Shown: positions 24,555 to 32,003 of the stretch, in pieces
Numbering within the stretch: the first letter of the stretch is position 1
How the letters are laid out: each line of letters starts with the position of its first letter
Assembly: GCA_023412805.1 (NCBI GenBank)
Contig: JAEZRM010000116.1
Span: forward strand, 1-64,000
Length of the DNA: 64,000 bases
Reading direction: 5' to 3'
From: Pseudomonadota bacterium
Lineage (GTDB): Bacteria; Pseudomonadota; Alphaproteobacteria; Rhizobiales; Hyphomicrobiaceae
Position numbers and translations under genes: made by a program
Notes under the pieces: generated by a model
Seen by the model: only the letters and a program-made list of their open reading frames with translations
What the model was told of the DNA's origin: nothing
Databases searched by the model: none

Positions 24555-27431
24555 TTACTGGCAGGCTTCGCAAGTCGGATCGTCGATCGAACAGGCCATC
24601 ATCGGCGGCGACGCGGCTTCCTCCGGCGCCGAAAGCATCCCGCCCGACGACACGGCATTGAGCTTGCCGTCGGTACCTTTGAGCGTCGACTTCTCGACGT
24701 GCGTGGCCGATTGCGTGCGCAAGTAGTAGGTCGTCTTGAGGCCGCGCTCCCAGGCCAGACGATAGAGGGCATCGAGCTTCCGGCCATTCGGTGCTGCCAG
24801 ATAGAGGTTCAGCGACTGCGCCTGATCGATCCATTTCTGGCGGCGCGCCGCCGCTTCGACCAGCCAGTGCACATCGATCTCGAAGGCCGTCGCGTAGAGC
24901 GCCTTCAGATCATCAGGGACGCGATCGATGGAACCAAGCGAACCATCGAAATACTTGAGATCCGAGATCATGACCTCATCCCAGAGCCCGCGCGCTTTGA
25001 AATCCTTCACGAGGAACGGGTTCACGACCGTGAAGTCGCCGGACATGTTGGCCTTGACGTAGAGATTGCGGAAGGCTGGCTCGATCGACTGCGCCACACC
25101 GACAATATTGGAGATGGTTGCCGTCGGTGCGATGGCCATTACGTTGGAATTGCGCATGCCGGACGTCATTACGCGCTGGCGAAGGCTGTCCCAATCGAGC
25201 GTTGTCGACGTGTCGAGACGGAGATACTCGCCGCGTGCCTCCTCGAGCAGACGGATCGAATCGATCGGAAGAATGCCCTGGCTCCAGAGCGAGCCCTCGA
25301 ACGAGGCATAGCGTCCGCGCTCTTCCGCGAGATCCGATGACGCAGAGATCGCGCAGTAGCTGATCAGCTCCATGCTCGTGTCGGCAAATTCGACGGCTTC
25401 TTTGGAACCGAGTGGCAGGCGCAGCATCTGCAGCGCATCCTGATAGCCCATCAGCCCGAGGCCGACCGGACGGTGGCGCAGGTTCGAGCGGCGCGCCTCC
25501 GGGATCGTGTAAAAATTGATGTCGATGACATTGTCGAGCATCCGCATGGCGGTGTTGATGGTCCGCTCCAAGCGAATGCGATCGAGACCCTTCTCCGTCA
25601 TGTGCGCGGCAAGATTGATCGAGCCCAGATTGCAGACGGCCACCTCACCGTCCGATGTATTGAGCGTGATTTCGGTGCACAGGTTCGACGAGTGGATTAC
25701 GCCGCAATGCTGCTGGGGCGAGCGGATGTTGCAGGGGTCCTTGAAGGCGATCCAGGGATGGCCCGTTTCGAACAGCATGGTGAGCATGCGGCGCCACAGG
25801 TCGACCGCGCGCACGCGCTTGGCAACGCGCAGCTCCATGCGCTCGGCCTTCTGCTCGTAGTGGGCGTATCGCTCGGCGAACGCTGCGCCATAGAGATCGT
25901 GAAGATCGGGCGTTTCGTCCGGCGAGAAGAGTGTCCACTGCCCGTCCTCGGCGACGCGCTGCATGAACAGATCCGGCACCCAGTTCGCCGTATTCATGTC
26001 GTGCGTGCGGCGGCGGTCGTCACCGGTATTCTTGCGAAGATCGAGGAATTCCTCGATGTCGATGTGCCATGTCTCCAGATACGCGCAGACGGCGCCTTTC
26101 CGCTTTCCGCCCTGGTTGACGGCAATGGCTGTGTCGTTGGCGACTTTGAGGAACGGCACGACGCCCTGGCTCTGACCATTCGTGCCCTTGATATGCGCGC
26201 CGAGACCGCGCACACGACTCCAGTCATTGCCGAGGCCGCCCGAGTACTTGGCGAGGAGCGCATTATCCTTGATGGACTTGAAAATGCCGTCGAGATCATC
26301 CGACACCGTCGTCAGGAAGCACGACGAGAGCTGCGGATGCGTCGTGCCGGCGTTGAACAGCGTCGGCGTCGAGCACATGAAGTCGAACGACGAAATGAGA
26401 TCGTAGAACTCGATAGCGCGCGCCTCGCGGTCGACCTCGCGTATGGCGAGGCCCATGGCGACGCGCATGAAGAAGGCCTGCGGCAGTTCGAAGCGCGTGC
26501 CATGCACGTGCAGGAAGTAGCGATCATAGAGTGTCTGCAGGCCGAGGAACTGGAACTGCAGATCGCGCTCGGGTTTCAGCGCCGCGGCGAGGCGCTCGAT
26601 GTCGAAGCGTCCAAGCTCGGGATCGAGCTGACCCGCCTTGATGCCGGTCGCGACATAGGCGGGAAAATACTCGGCATATCCATCAGCCATAGCGGCTTGC
26701 GTAGCCTGCTCGGATCGACCGTGCACATAGCTCAGCGCTTCGCGACGAAGCTTGTCGAGCAGAAGACGCGCGCTCGCATAGGTGTAGTTCGGCTCCTGCT
26801 CGATGAGCGTGCGCGCGGCCATGATGGGGGCCAGTGCCAGCTCGTCGAGTGTGATGCCGTCGTAGAGATTGCGCCGCGTTTCGGCGAGGATCGGCTCCGA
26901 CGAAACGTCGGAGAGCCCGGCGCAGGCTTCCTCGATCACACGGATCAAGCGCTGCTCATCGAGTGATGACTTCGAGCCATCGACGTTGGTCACATTGATC
27001 TGGATGGATGGCGCTGAGACTGCCGACTTTTCGGCCGCGCGCTCCTTGGTCCGGGCCTCGCGATAAAGCACATAGGCGCGCGCGACCTTGTGATGCTCGC
27101 CGCGCATGAGCGCCAGCTCGACCTGATCCTGAATTTCTTCGATGTGGAAGGTGCGGCCGACATCGTTCCGGCGCAGGAGCGCTCCGGCAATCTGCCCGGT
27201 CAGCTCTTCGACCACCTCGTGCACGCGGCGCGATGCCGCCGCGCGTCCACCCTCAACGGCAAGAAAAGCCTTTGTCAGCGCAATGGTGATCTTGCTCGCA
27301 TCGAACGGCGTCACCGTCCCATTGCGACGAATGACCTGGTAAGCCGGCGCAGATTTGGCCGCCGCTGATGTTGTCCGAGCGCTGCGGCCTACGGCGACAT
27401 CGGATGATTTGGCTTCGAGAGTATAGGACAC
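24555..27431 (-). CDS. nrdA: Ribonucleotide reductase large subunit, class I
   Basis: 958 residues from a GTG start. Two ATP-cones come first (about 32-125, YQVIRRNGTVTPFDASKIT; and about 145-245), giving the allosteric activity site. The catalytic barrel contains LSSCFLTTVSDDLDGIF (first active-site Cys), STLCTE-like SSNLCTEITLNTSDG and AVCNLGSINLAAHM. The C-terminal redox pair is C954-E-A-C957 in PTCEACQ. It reduces NDPs to dNDPs and needs oxygen for its NrdB partner. The transcript leader is a B12 riboswitch, so nrdAB should be on when B12 is scarce; a B12-dependent class II NrdJ is expected elsewhere. Confidence 0.95.
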   Translation of the reverse strand: MSYTLEAKSSDVAVGRSARTTSAAAKSAPAYQVIRRNGTVTPFDASKITIALTKAFLAVEGGRAAASRRVHEVVEELTGQIAGALLRRNDVGRTFHIEEIQDQVELALMRGEHHKVARAYVLYREARTKERAAEKSAVSAPSIQINVTNVDGSKSSLDEQRLIRVIEEACAGLSDVSSEPILAETRRNLYDGITLDELALAPIMAARTLIEQEPNYTYASARLLLDKLRREALSYVHGRSEQATQAAMADGYAEYFPAYVATGIKAGQLDPELGRFDIERLAAALKPERDLQFQFLGLQTLYDRYFLHVHGTRFELPQAFFMRVAMGLAIREVDREARAIEFYDLISSFDFMCSTPTLFNAGTTHPQLSSCFLTTVSDDLDGIFKSIKDNALLAKYSGGLGNDWSRVRGLGAHIKGTNGQSQGVVPFLKVANDTAIAVNQGGKRKGAVCAYLETWHIDIEEFLDLRKNTGDDRRRTHDMNTANWVPDLFMQRVAEDGQWTLFSPDETPDLHDLYGAAFAERYAHYEQKAERMELRVAKRVRAVDLWRRMLTMLFETGHPWIAFKDPCNIRSPQQHCGVIHSSNLCTEITLNTSDGEVAVCNLGSINLAAHMTEKGLDRIRLERTINTAMRMLDNVIDINFYTIPEARRSNLRHRPVGLGLMGYQDALQMLRLPLGSKEAVEFADTSMELISYCAISASSDLAEERGRYASFEGSLWSQGILPIDSIRLLEEARGEYLRLDTSTTLDWDSLRQRVMTSGMRNSNVMAIAPTATISNIVGVAQSIEPAFRNLYVKANMSGDFTVVNPFLVKDFKARGLWDEVMISDLKYFDGSLGSIDRVPDDLKALYATAFEIDVHWLVEAAARRQKWIDQAQSLNLYLAAPNGRKLDALYRLAWERGLKTTYYLRTQSATHVEKSTLKGTDGKLNAVSSGGMLSAPEEAASPPMMACSIDDPTCEACQ

Positions 27432-27439
27432 CGGCTTGA

Positions 27440-27455
27440 CCCCATTGGATTGGGG
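27440..27455 (-). promoter_or_regulatory. Hairpin masking the nrdA ribosome site
   Basis: On the minus strand CCCCA-ATCCAA-TGGGG forms a 5-bp stem whose right arm holds the only purine-rich (GGGG) site upstream of the GTG at 27431. It is a candidate expression platform for the riboswitch at 27556-27735. Confidence 0.4.
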
Positions 27456-27555
27456 GCATGGGCCGAGCGGGCGCGAGCGGGAAAGGCGCGAAAAATCGCG
27501 CTAGACAAGCCTGCCAGCGACCACCGGGACACCCCGCCCGAGGACGTTGCTTTTG

Positions 27556-27735
27556 CTGTCGGGGCAGGTCTCCGGACTTGTGGGTCGCTGCGCTTTTCCG
27601 ACCTTCCCAGGATCGTGTGATCCCAGTGGTTTAAGCTGGAAAAGTGCTCGCCACTTACCGTTGCGGGGGCAGTGCCGGCATTGCCCTAAAAGGCGCACCG
27701 GCTTCCCTCTTAGCCCGAAGCTTTGGGAGCTTCAG
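27556..27735 (-). promoter_or_regulatory. Cobalamin riboswitch of nrdAB
   Basis: Minus-strand order of conserved parts: TAAGAGGGAAGCCGGTGCG (about 27711-27693), CTGCCCCCGCAACGGTAAG (about 27672-27654), ACCACTGGGATCACACGATC with TGGGAAGGTCG, and GTCCGGAGACCTGCCCCGAC. The B12 box reads CCACTGGG. About 125 bases separate it from the nrdA GTG and contain a hairpin over the ribosome site. B12 riboswitches before class I nrdAB are known from Streptomyces and have been noted in other phyla. Confidence 0.92.
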
Positions 27736-27967
27736 GACCACGACGTCCATATCTAGTCGCGATTCGGTTTCAGCGCGCAATACTTTGTGGTGGGGGCCAA
27801 GGACAGCGGGGATGCGGCTATCGCATCATTGACTGAGCTTTGCCGACCACATCCGCTAAGATCGAAGATGCGGGTTCACACGCAGCGGCAATAGAGACAA
27901 TCCCGTATTGTGGCTCGCACCAGCGTTATTGATCCTGCCAGCGGTACTCGCCAACGGAGGATGCATA

Positions 27968-28657
27968 TTGATTCGAGCCATATCCAAGACCGTTCTGCCA
28001 TTCGCATTTGCTGCGGCAGCGGTCACATTGCTCCCCATCAGCCAGAGCTTTGCCCAGTCGAACATCAGAGAGCGGGTCGCAGCTGCCGTCGAGACGGTCG
28101 AAGGTGCTTGTGCGAGCGACATTCAGAATTTCTGCGGGAAGGTGACACGAGGTGAGGGGCGTCTGCTGACCTGCATGCAGGCTTTCGATGATCAGCTCAG
28201 CCGCAGGTGCCAGTGGGCGTTGTATCGGGTGTCGCGCAACCTGGAAGGCGTGATGAACCGGGTCGAGCGGCTGGCTGAAGCTTGCTGGAATGACATCGAG
28301 ACGCACTGCAAGGATGCAGAGCGCATTGGTCAGTGCGTCATGGAGAAACGCGGAACCCTATCGCCTGCGTGCGCAAAGGTTGCGTCGGGTCTGAGAAGTG
28401 CCGTTCAAGGTCTCGCTGGCCTGAGGGGCCTGCAGGTTGTCGGGTCGGATAACTCCAACTTGGGTGAAGTTGTCGACATCAAGCGAGGACCAGATGGCGC
28501 CGTTCAGGCCATCGAGATCGAGATAGACCGCATGCTTGGCCTCGGTACCAGAGTGGTCACCATAACTGCCGACAAGTTCGAGCAGATCGGCGACAGAATC
28601 CGGCTGCTCCTCGGGCGCGACGAGGTTAAAGCCTTGCCGGAAACCAAGAACAGATGA
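27968..28657 (+). CDS. Exported Cys-rich (GLG1-like) repeat protein with PRC-barrel tail
   Basis: 229 residues from a TTG at 27968 with GGAGG seven bases upstream. A signal peptide (MIRAISKTVLPFAFAAA to FAQ) is followed by two cysteine-rich repeats of the Golgi-apparatus-protein type: C-x2-DIQNFC ... GRLLTC ... LSRRC (about 48-85) and CWNDIETHC ... QCVMEKRG ... LSPAC (about 106-135). The C-terminal part (about 155-225, GLQVVGSDNSNLGEVVDIKR to RIRLLLG) is a PRC-barrel. Eight conserved cysteines suggest disulphides in the periplasm. Function unknown; similar Cys-repeat proteins are common in Hyphomicrobiales. Confidence 0.75.
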   Translation: MIRAISKTVLPFAFAAAAVTLLPISQSFAQSNIRERVAAAVETVEGACASDIQNFCGKVTRGEGRLLTCMQAFDDQLSRRCQWALYRVSRNLEGVMNRVERLAEACWNDIETHCKDAERIGQCVMEKRGTLSPACAKVASGLRSAVQGLAGLRGLQVVGSDNSNLGEVVDIKRGPDGAVQAIEIEIDRMLGLGTRVVTITADKFEQIGDRIRLLLGRDEVKALPETKNR

Positions 28658-28725
28658 GCCTGAGACGTTACTGAAGTGCGCTGGTATGGTGATCGCATGA
28701 ACTAGGTGGTCGAAAGGTGCTCGCA

Positions 28726-29190
28726 ATGACACCATTTCAAGCGGTCGCCAAACCAGATCACATTCCCTTCTTCGTTACGGCACCGGGCCAAACAGACGTG
28801 CTGTTCGTGGTCGTTGCGCTCGTTTTGGTTGGCGCGGTGCTGGCGTTGGGGGTGTTCTTCTTCTGGCTGCACTCTCTGCCTGAGCGCATGGTACACAATC
28901 GCGCGCAGTTCGATGTCGTGGCGGTTCTCGCGCTGCTCTCTTTGTTCACTCATATTCACGCCTTCTGGGTAGCAGCGCTGCTTCTGGCGCTCATCAAATT
29001 CCCGAGCTTCTCCGTCTCCGATTTTTCCGGCCCGCTCGACCGCATTGCGAATTCCCTGGAGAGTGCGGTCGAAAGTCGGGAGGCGAAGGATATGGCGCCA
29101 GAGCCGCCATCAGCTAAATCGCTCCCAGTACCGCCGGCGAACGCGCCACAGCCTGATGGTCCCCAGATGCCAAAGGTGCAGCATGCTTGA
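28726..29190 (+). CDS. DUF3302 (YiaW-like) inner-membrane protein
   Basis: 154 residues; the ATG at 28726 has AAAGG at better spacing than the GTG three codons earlier. Two membrane helices (about 25-50, FVVVALVLVGAVLALGVFFF; and about 67-92) with a short loop LPERMVHNRAQ between, then a soluble proline-rich tail. The helix/loop pattern and its place directly before a HlyD-type gene match E. coli YiaW-YiaV, where YiaW is a DUF3302 protein. The stop overlaps the next gene by 8 bp, so the pair is translationally coupled. Probably a small partner of the fusion protein. Confidence 0.7.
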   Translation: MTPFQAVAKPDHIPFFVTAPGQTDVLFVVVALVLVGAVLALGVFFFWLHSLPERMVHNRAQFDVVAVLALLSLFTHIHAFWVAALLLALIKFPSFSVSDFSGPLDRIANSLESAVESREAKDMAPEPPSAKSLPVPPANAPQPDGPQMPKVQHA

Positions 29191-30412
29191 ACTGCTGCTC
29201 TGCTCGCTCTTCACGATATTCCCGGACTACCTGTACCGGCGCTACCAGGGCAAGCGCATCGGCAAGGAGATCACGATCTACTCCGTGTGGTACGAGTACC
29301 GATACGGGATCACGTCGTGCCTCATGCTGACGATCGCGCTCATCACGATCGTCTTCTACAATCATCCCTCGACGAGCAATGTCACGTCCCTCTACCGCAC
29401 GATTTCCATTCTTCCCGAGGCAAGCGGCAGAGTATCGGAAGTGCTCGTTGGCCCGAGTGCCGACGTGAAGAAGGGTGATCCGCTTTTCAAGCTCGACAGT
29501 ACCCGACAGCAGGCTGCACTCGAAGTCGCCACTCGCCGCATTGTGGAGATCGAAGCCGCGAGCCTCATGGCTCAAGCCGACATAGCTGCAGCGGAGGGGC
29601 AGATTCTGAAGGCCCAAGGCGCGTACGAGCAGGCGCTGGAAGAGTTAGAGACGAAGGAGGAGCTGCAGCGCCGCAATGCGGATGTGGTGGCGGCGCGGGA
29701 GATCGAGCGGCTTCGTAAACTCGTCGAGACGCGAAACGGCGATGTGGTCGCTGCGACCGCTGCGCGTCAGGCCGCGCATACGAGACTGTCGACGCTCCTC
29801 CCTGCCGAGAAGGCAACGGCAGAGGCGGCGCGGGAGCAGGCCGAGGTCGAGCTTGCGAAGATGGTCATCTACGCCGGTGTGACGGGGCGCCTCGAGCAAT
29901 TCGTGCTGCGTGTCGGAGATGTCGTGAACCCGCTCATGCGACCGGCCGGAGTTCTCATACCGGAAGGTGCGGGGCGGCGGCAGCTCATTGCCGGATTTGG
30001 ACAGATCGAGGCGCAGATCTTGAGGACGGGCATGGTGGCAGAGGCCACCTGCATATCGAAGCCTTGGACGATCATTCCGTTGGTCGTGACAGACGTGCAG
30101 GATGCCGTAGCTGCGGGTCAGGTAAGGGCGACGGAGCAACTCGTCGAGGCGCAGCAGTTTTCGAAGGCGGGGGCCATAACAGTGTTCCTCCAGCCTCTGC
30201 ACGCTGGCGGCCTCGATCATGTGACGCCCGGCAGCAGCTGCATTGCCAACGCTTACTCAAACAATCACGATCAGCTTGCTCGGAAAGACATCGGGTTCGG
30301 CAGCTGGCTCTATCTGCATATTGTCGACGCGGTCGCGGTGGTGCACGCCATGATCCTGCGACTTCACGCAGCGATCCTGCCGGTGAAGATCCTGGTGTTC
30401 TCGGCTCATTGA
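29183..30412 (+). CDS. HlyD/YiaV-type membrane fusion protein
   Basis: 409 residues from the ATG at 29183. A cytoplasmic/periplasmic start with YRRYQGKRIGKEITIYSVW leads into one membrane helix (about 48-70). A biotinyl-lipoyl half (ILPEASGRVSEVLVGPSADV, KKGDPLFKLDST, about 86-125) is followed by a long coiled coil rich in Ala/Glu/Gln (about 125-230) and the second lipoyl half (VIYAGVTGRLEQFVLRVGD). It lacks an obvious ABC or MFS partner nearby. Paired with the DUF3302 gene it would form a YiaWV-like envelope transport or envelope-maintenance complex; substrate unknown. Confidence 0.8.
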   Translation: MLELLLCSLFTIFPDYLYRRYQGKRIGKEITIYSVWYEYRYGITSCLMLTIALITIVFYNHPSTSNVTSLYRTISILPEASGRVSEVLVGPSADVKKGDPLFKLDSTRQQAALEVATRRIVEIEAASLMAQADIAAAEGQILKAQGAYEQALEELETKEELQRRNADVVAAREIERLRKLVETRNGDVVAATAARQAAHTRLSTLLPAEKATAEAAREQAEVELAKMVIYAGVTGRLEQFVLRVGDVVNPLMRPAGVLIPEGAGRRQLIAGFGQIEAQILRTGMVAEATCISKPWTIIPLVVTDVQDAVAAGQVRATEQLVEAQQFSKAGAITVFLQPLHAGGLDHVTPGSSCIANAYSNNHDQLARKDIGFGSWLYLHIVDAVAVVHAMILRLHAAILPVKILVFSAH

Positions 30413-30436
30413 GAAGTTGACTGAACTCTGCGGCGT

Positions 30437-30730
30437 TCACATCTGTGATGGCTTGGCGCGCGTCGGGGCTTTCTTGCGCTCAGATCCATAGCCTTGATCG
30501 CGCAGATACTTGACGCGCTCGGATGCGACGCGCCGGCACGTTTCCTCCCACTCGCGCTTGGTCATGTGCGTTGAGCGATCCCATGTTTTCATGCATTCCT
30601 TGACGCGGGCTTTCTCATCGAGCAGTGCAGCGTCCGACGACTGGCGCTTGGCAATCGGTTGCTTTCCGGATTGGGCGAAGGCCGCGGTGGCGGACAGCAA
30701 CAGCACTCCCGCACAAAGCAATGCACGCAT
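30437..30730 (-). CDS. Small exported protein of unknown function
   Basis: 97 residues from the ATG at 30730, which has AGGAG six bases upstream; an ATG seven codons earlier lacks a site. A signal peptide (MRALLCAGVLLLSATAAFAQ) precedes a basic, helical mature part with two cysteines (VKECMKTWDRSTHMTKREW then EETCRRV). The Cys...W...TK-x-EW-x3-C pattern recurs in short alphaproteobacterial periplasmic proteins of the PsiF-like or similar kind. The gene is convergent with the fusion-protein gene. No function can be inferred. Confidence 0.7.
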   Translation of the reverse strand: MRALLCAGVLLLSATAAFAQSGKQPIAKRQSSDAALLDEKARVKECMKTWDRSTHMTKREWEETCRRVASERVKYLRDQGYGSERKKAPTRAKPSQM

Positions 30731-30890
30731 GATGCGCTCCTGTATGCTCATGGGCAGTGCTCGGGCGGATCGGTATCAGCCCAAGCGTTCCCGTACAGAG
30801 CGCATCCTCAGCAAATATGTGGAGGCGGCTATCCGTGGGTTCCCCGATTTCTCATCTGCGGGGCCCTGATGACTTCCGATGCAGGCCAGC

Positions 30891-31955
30891 TCAGTCGAGA
30901 TACCAGGGCACGGCAGCAGCCTGCGCGATCTGGCGGACCTGCCCCATGAGGCCGGCGCCGACCGGAATACCGTCGCGCCGACGCGCCTCCGCCGTCTTCC
31001 ACTGAGGATCGCCGGCCACCATCACGGGCTGAGCAGGATCGATTGGCGTGGTGGCCCGAAGCGTTCCGAGAAAATCTTTCACGTCGATTTCGAAATCACC
31101 GGCACGGCGGAAGATGGCGGGATCAATGGCCATGAAGAAATGCCCGATGTCCATGCCGATGGGCTTTTTTGTGTGCTCGGGATCGGTGATGAGCGTCGCG
31201 CCGGACAGGCACGACGAGAGGATATTCACCATCACGGCGAGGCCGTAGCCCTTGTAGCTCGAGTTCTCCGGCGAGCCGCCGAGCGACGTCAGAAAGCCGC
31301 CCTTTTCCTTGGCGACGAGCGGATCGTTGGAGGGGCGCCCGTCGCGATCCAGAACCCAACCGTCAGGGGTCGGCAGTCCTTCGTTCGCCTTGTTGCGGAT
31401 GCGGCCCGCAGCAACCGTCGTCGTCGCCATATCGAACAGGAACGGCACGCCATCGGCGCTGGGGGCTGCGAACGACCAGGGATCGGTGCCGAGACGCGCC
31501 TGCTTGCCAAATGTCGGCGCAACCTGGATGCCCGAGGCCGATGTGCACGCCATGCCGATGAGGCCGGCATTGGCGGCCATCAAGGTGAAGTAGCCCGCGG
31601 CACCGAAATGCGCCGAATGCCGGACGACGACGGCCGCCATGCCGACGGTCTTGGCTTTGGTGATCGCCGTCGACATGGCGAAATGCGCGGGCACGTGGCC
31701 GAGACCGCCGCCGCCATCCACCACGGCCGACACCGGCGTCTCGGATACGATTTTCGGCTGAGTGTCCATGCGCGCGCGGCCATTACGCCGAAGCCCATCG
31801 TAGGTTGGGATCATCGAGATGCCGTGACTGTCGATGCCGTGCAGATCCGACCATGCGAGCACATCGGCGGTGATCTCGGCATTCTCCTCAGGCATTCCCC
31901 AGCCGCGCAGGATGGCTTTGAGCTGAGCGTGATGATTGGCGTACGTGGCAGGCAT
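30891..31955 (-). CDS. Ldh family NAD(P)-dependent dehydrogenase
   Basis: 354 residues; the ATG at 31955 is six bases from AAGGA, while an ATG two codons earlier touches the site. The malate/L-lactate dehydrogenase-2 fold shows in DVLAWSDLHGIDSHGISMIP, VVRHSAHFGAAGYFT and the NAD-contact stretch VAPTFGKQARLGTDPWSFA, with GKxGF-like EKGGFLTSLGG and SSYKGYGLAVMVNILS. Members reduce 2-oxoacids (malate, 2-oxoglutarate-like acids, ureidoglycolate, sulfolactate). It is 48 bp downstream of the molybdenum hydroxylase and probably acts on a product of that pathway; a ureidoglycolate dehydrogenase-like role is possible, not shown. Confidence 0.85.
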   Translation of the reverse strand: MPATYANHHAQLKAILRGWGMPEENAEITADVLAWSDLHGIDSHGISMIPTYDGLRRNGRARMDTQPKIVSETPVSAVVDGGGGLGHVPAHFAMSTAITKAKTVGMAAVVVRHSAHFGAAGYFTLMAANAGLIGMACTSASGIQVAPTFGKQARLGTDPWSFAAPSADGVPFLFDMATTTVAAGRIRNKANEGLPTPDGWVLDRDGRPSNDPLVAKEKGGFLTSLGGSPENSSYKGYGLAVMVNILSSCLSGATLITDPEHTKKPIGMDIGHFFMAIDPAIFRRAGDFEIDVKDFLGTLRATTPIDPAQPVMVAGDPQWKTAEARRRDGIPVGAGLMGQVRQIAQAAAVPWYLD

Positions 31956-32003
31956 GGGCATTCCTTCCGGCTAGGGAGTTTCTTCGGTCGCGTTTTCTTT
32001 GGA

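Noticed and set aside
25473..26966. 497-codon open frame antisense to nrdA, and similar long antisense frames at 32448-34451 and 36986-38809
   Set aside because: Long frames opposite real genes are expected in GC-rich genomes. The sense proteins carry full family signatures and the antisense ones none.
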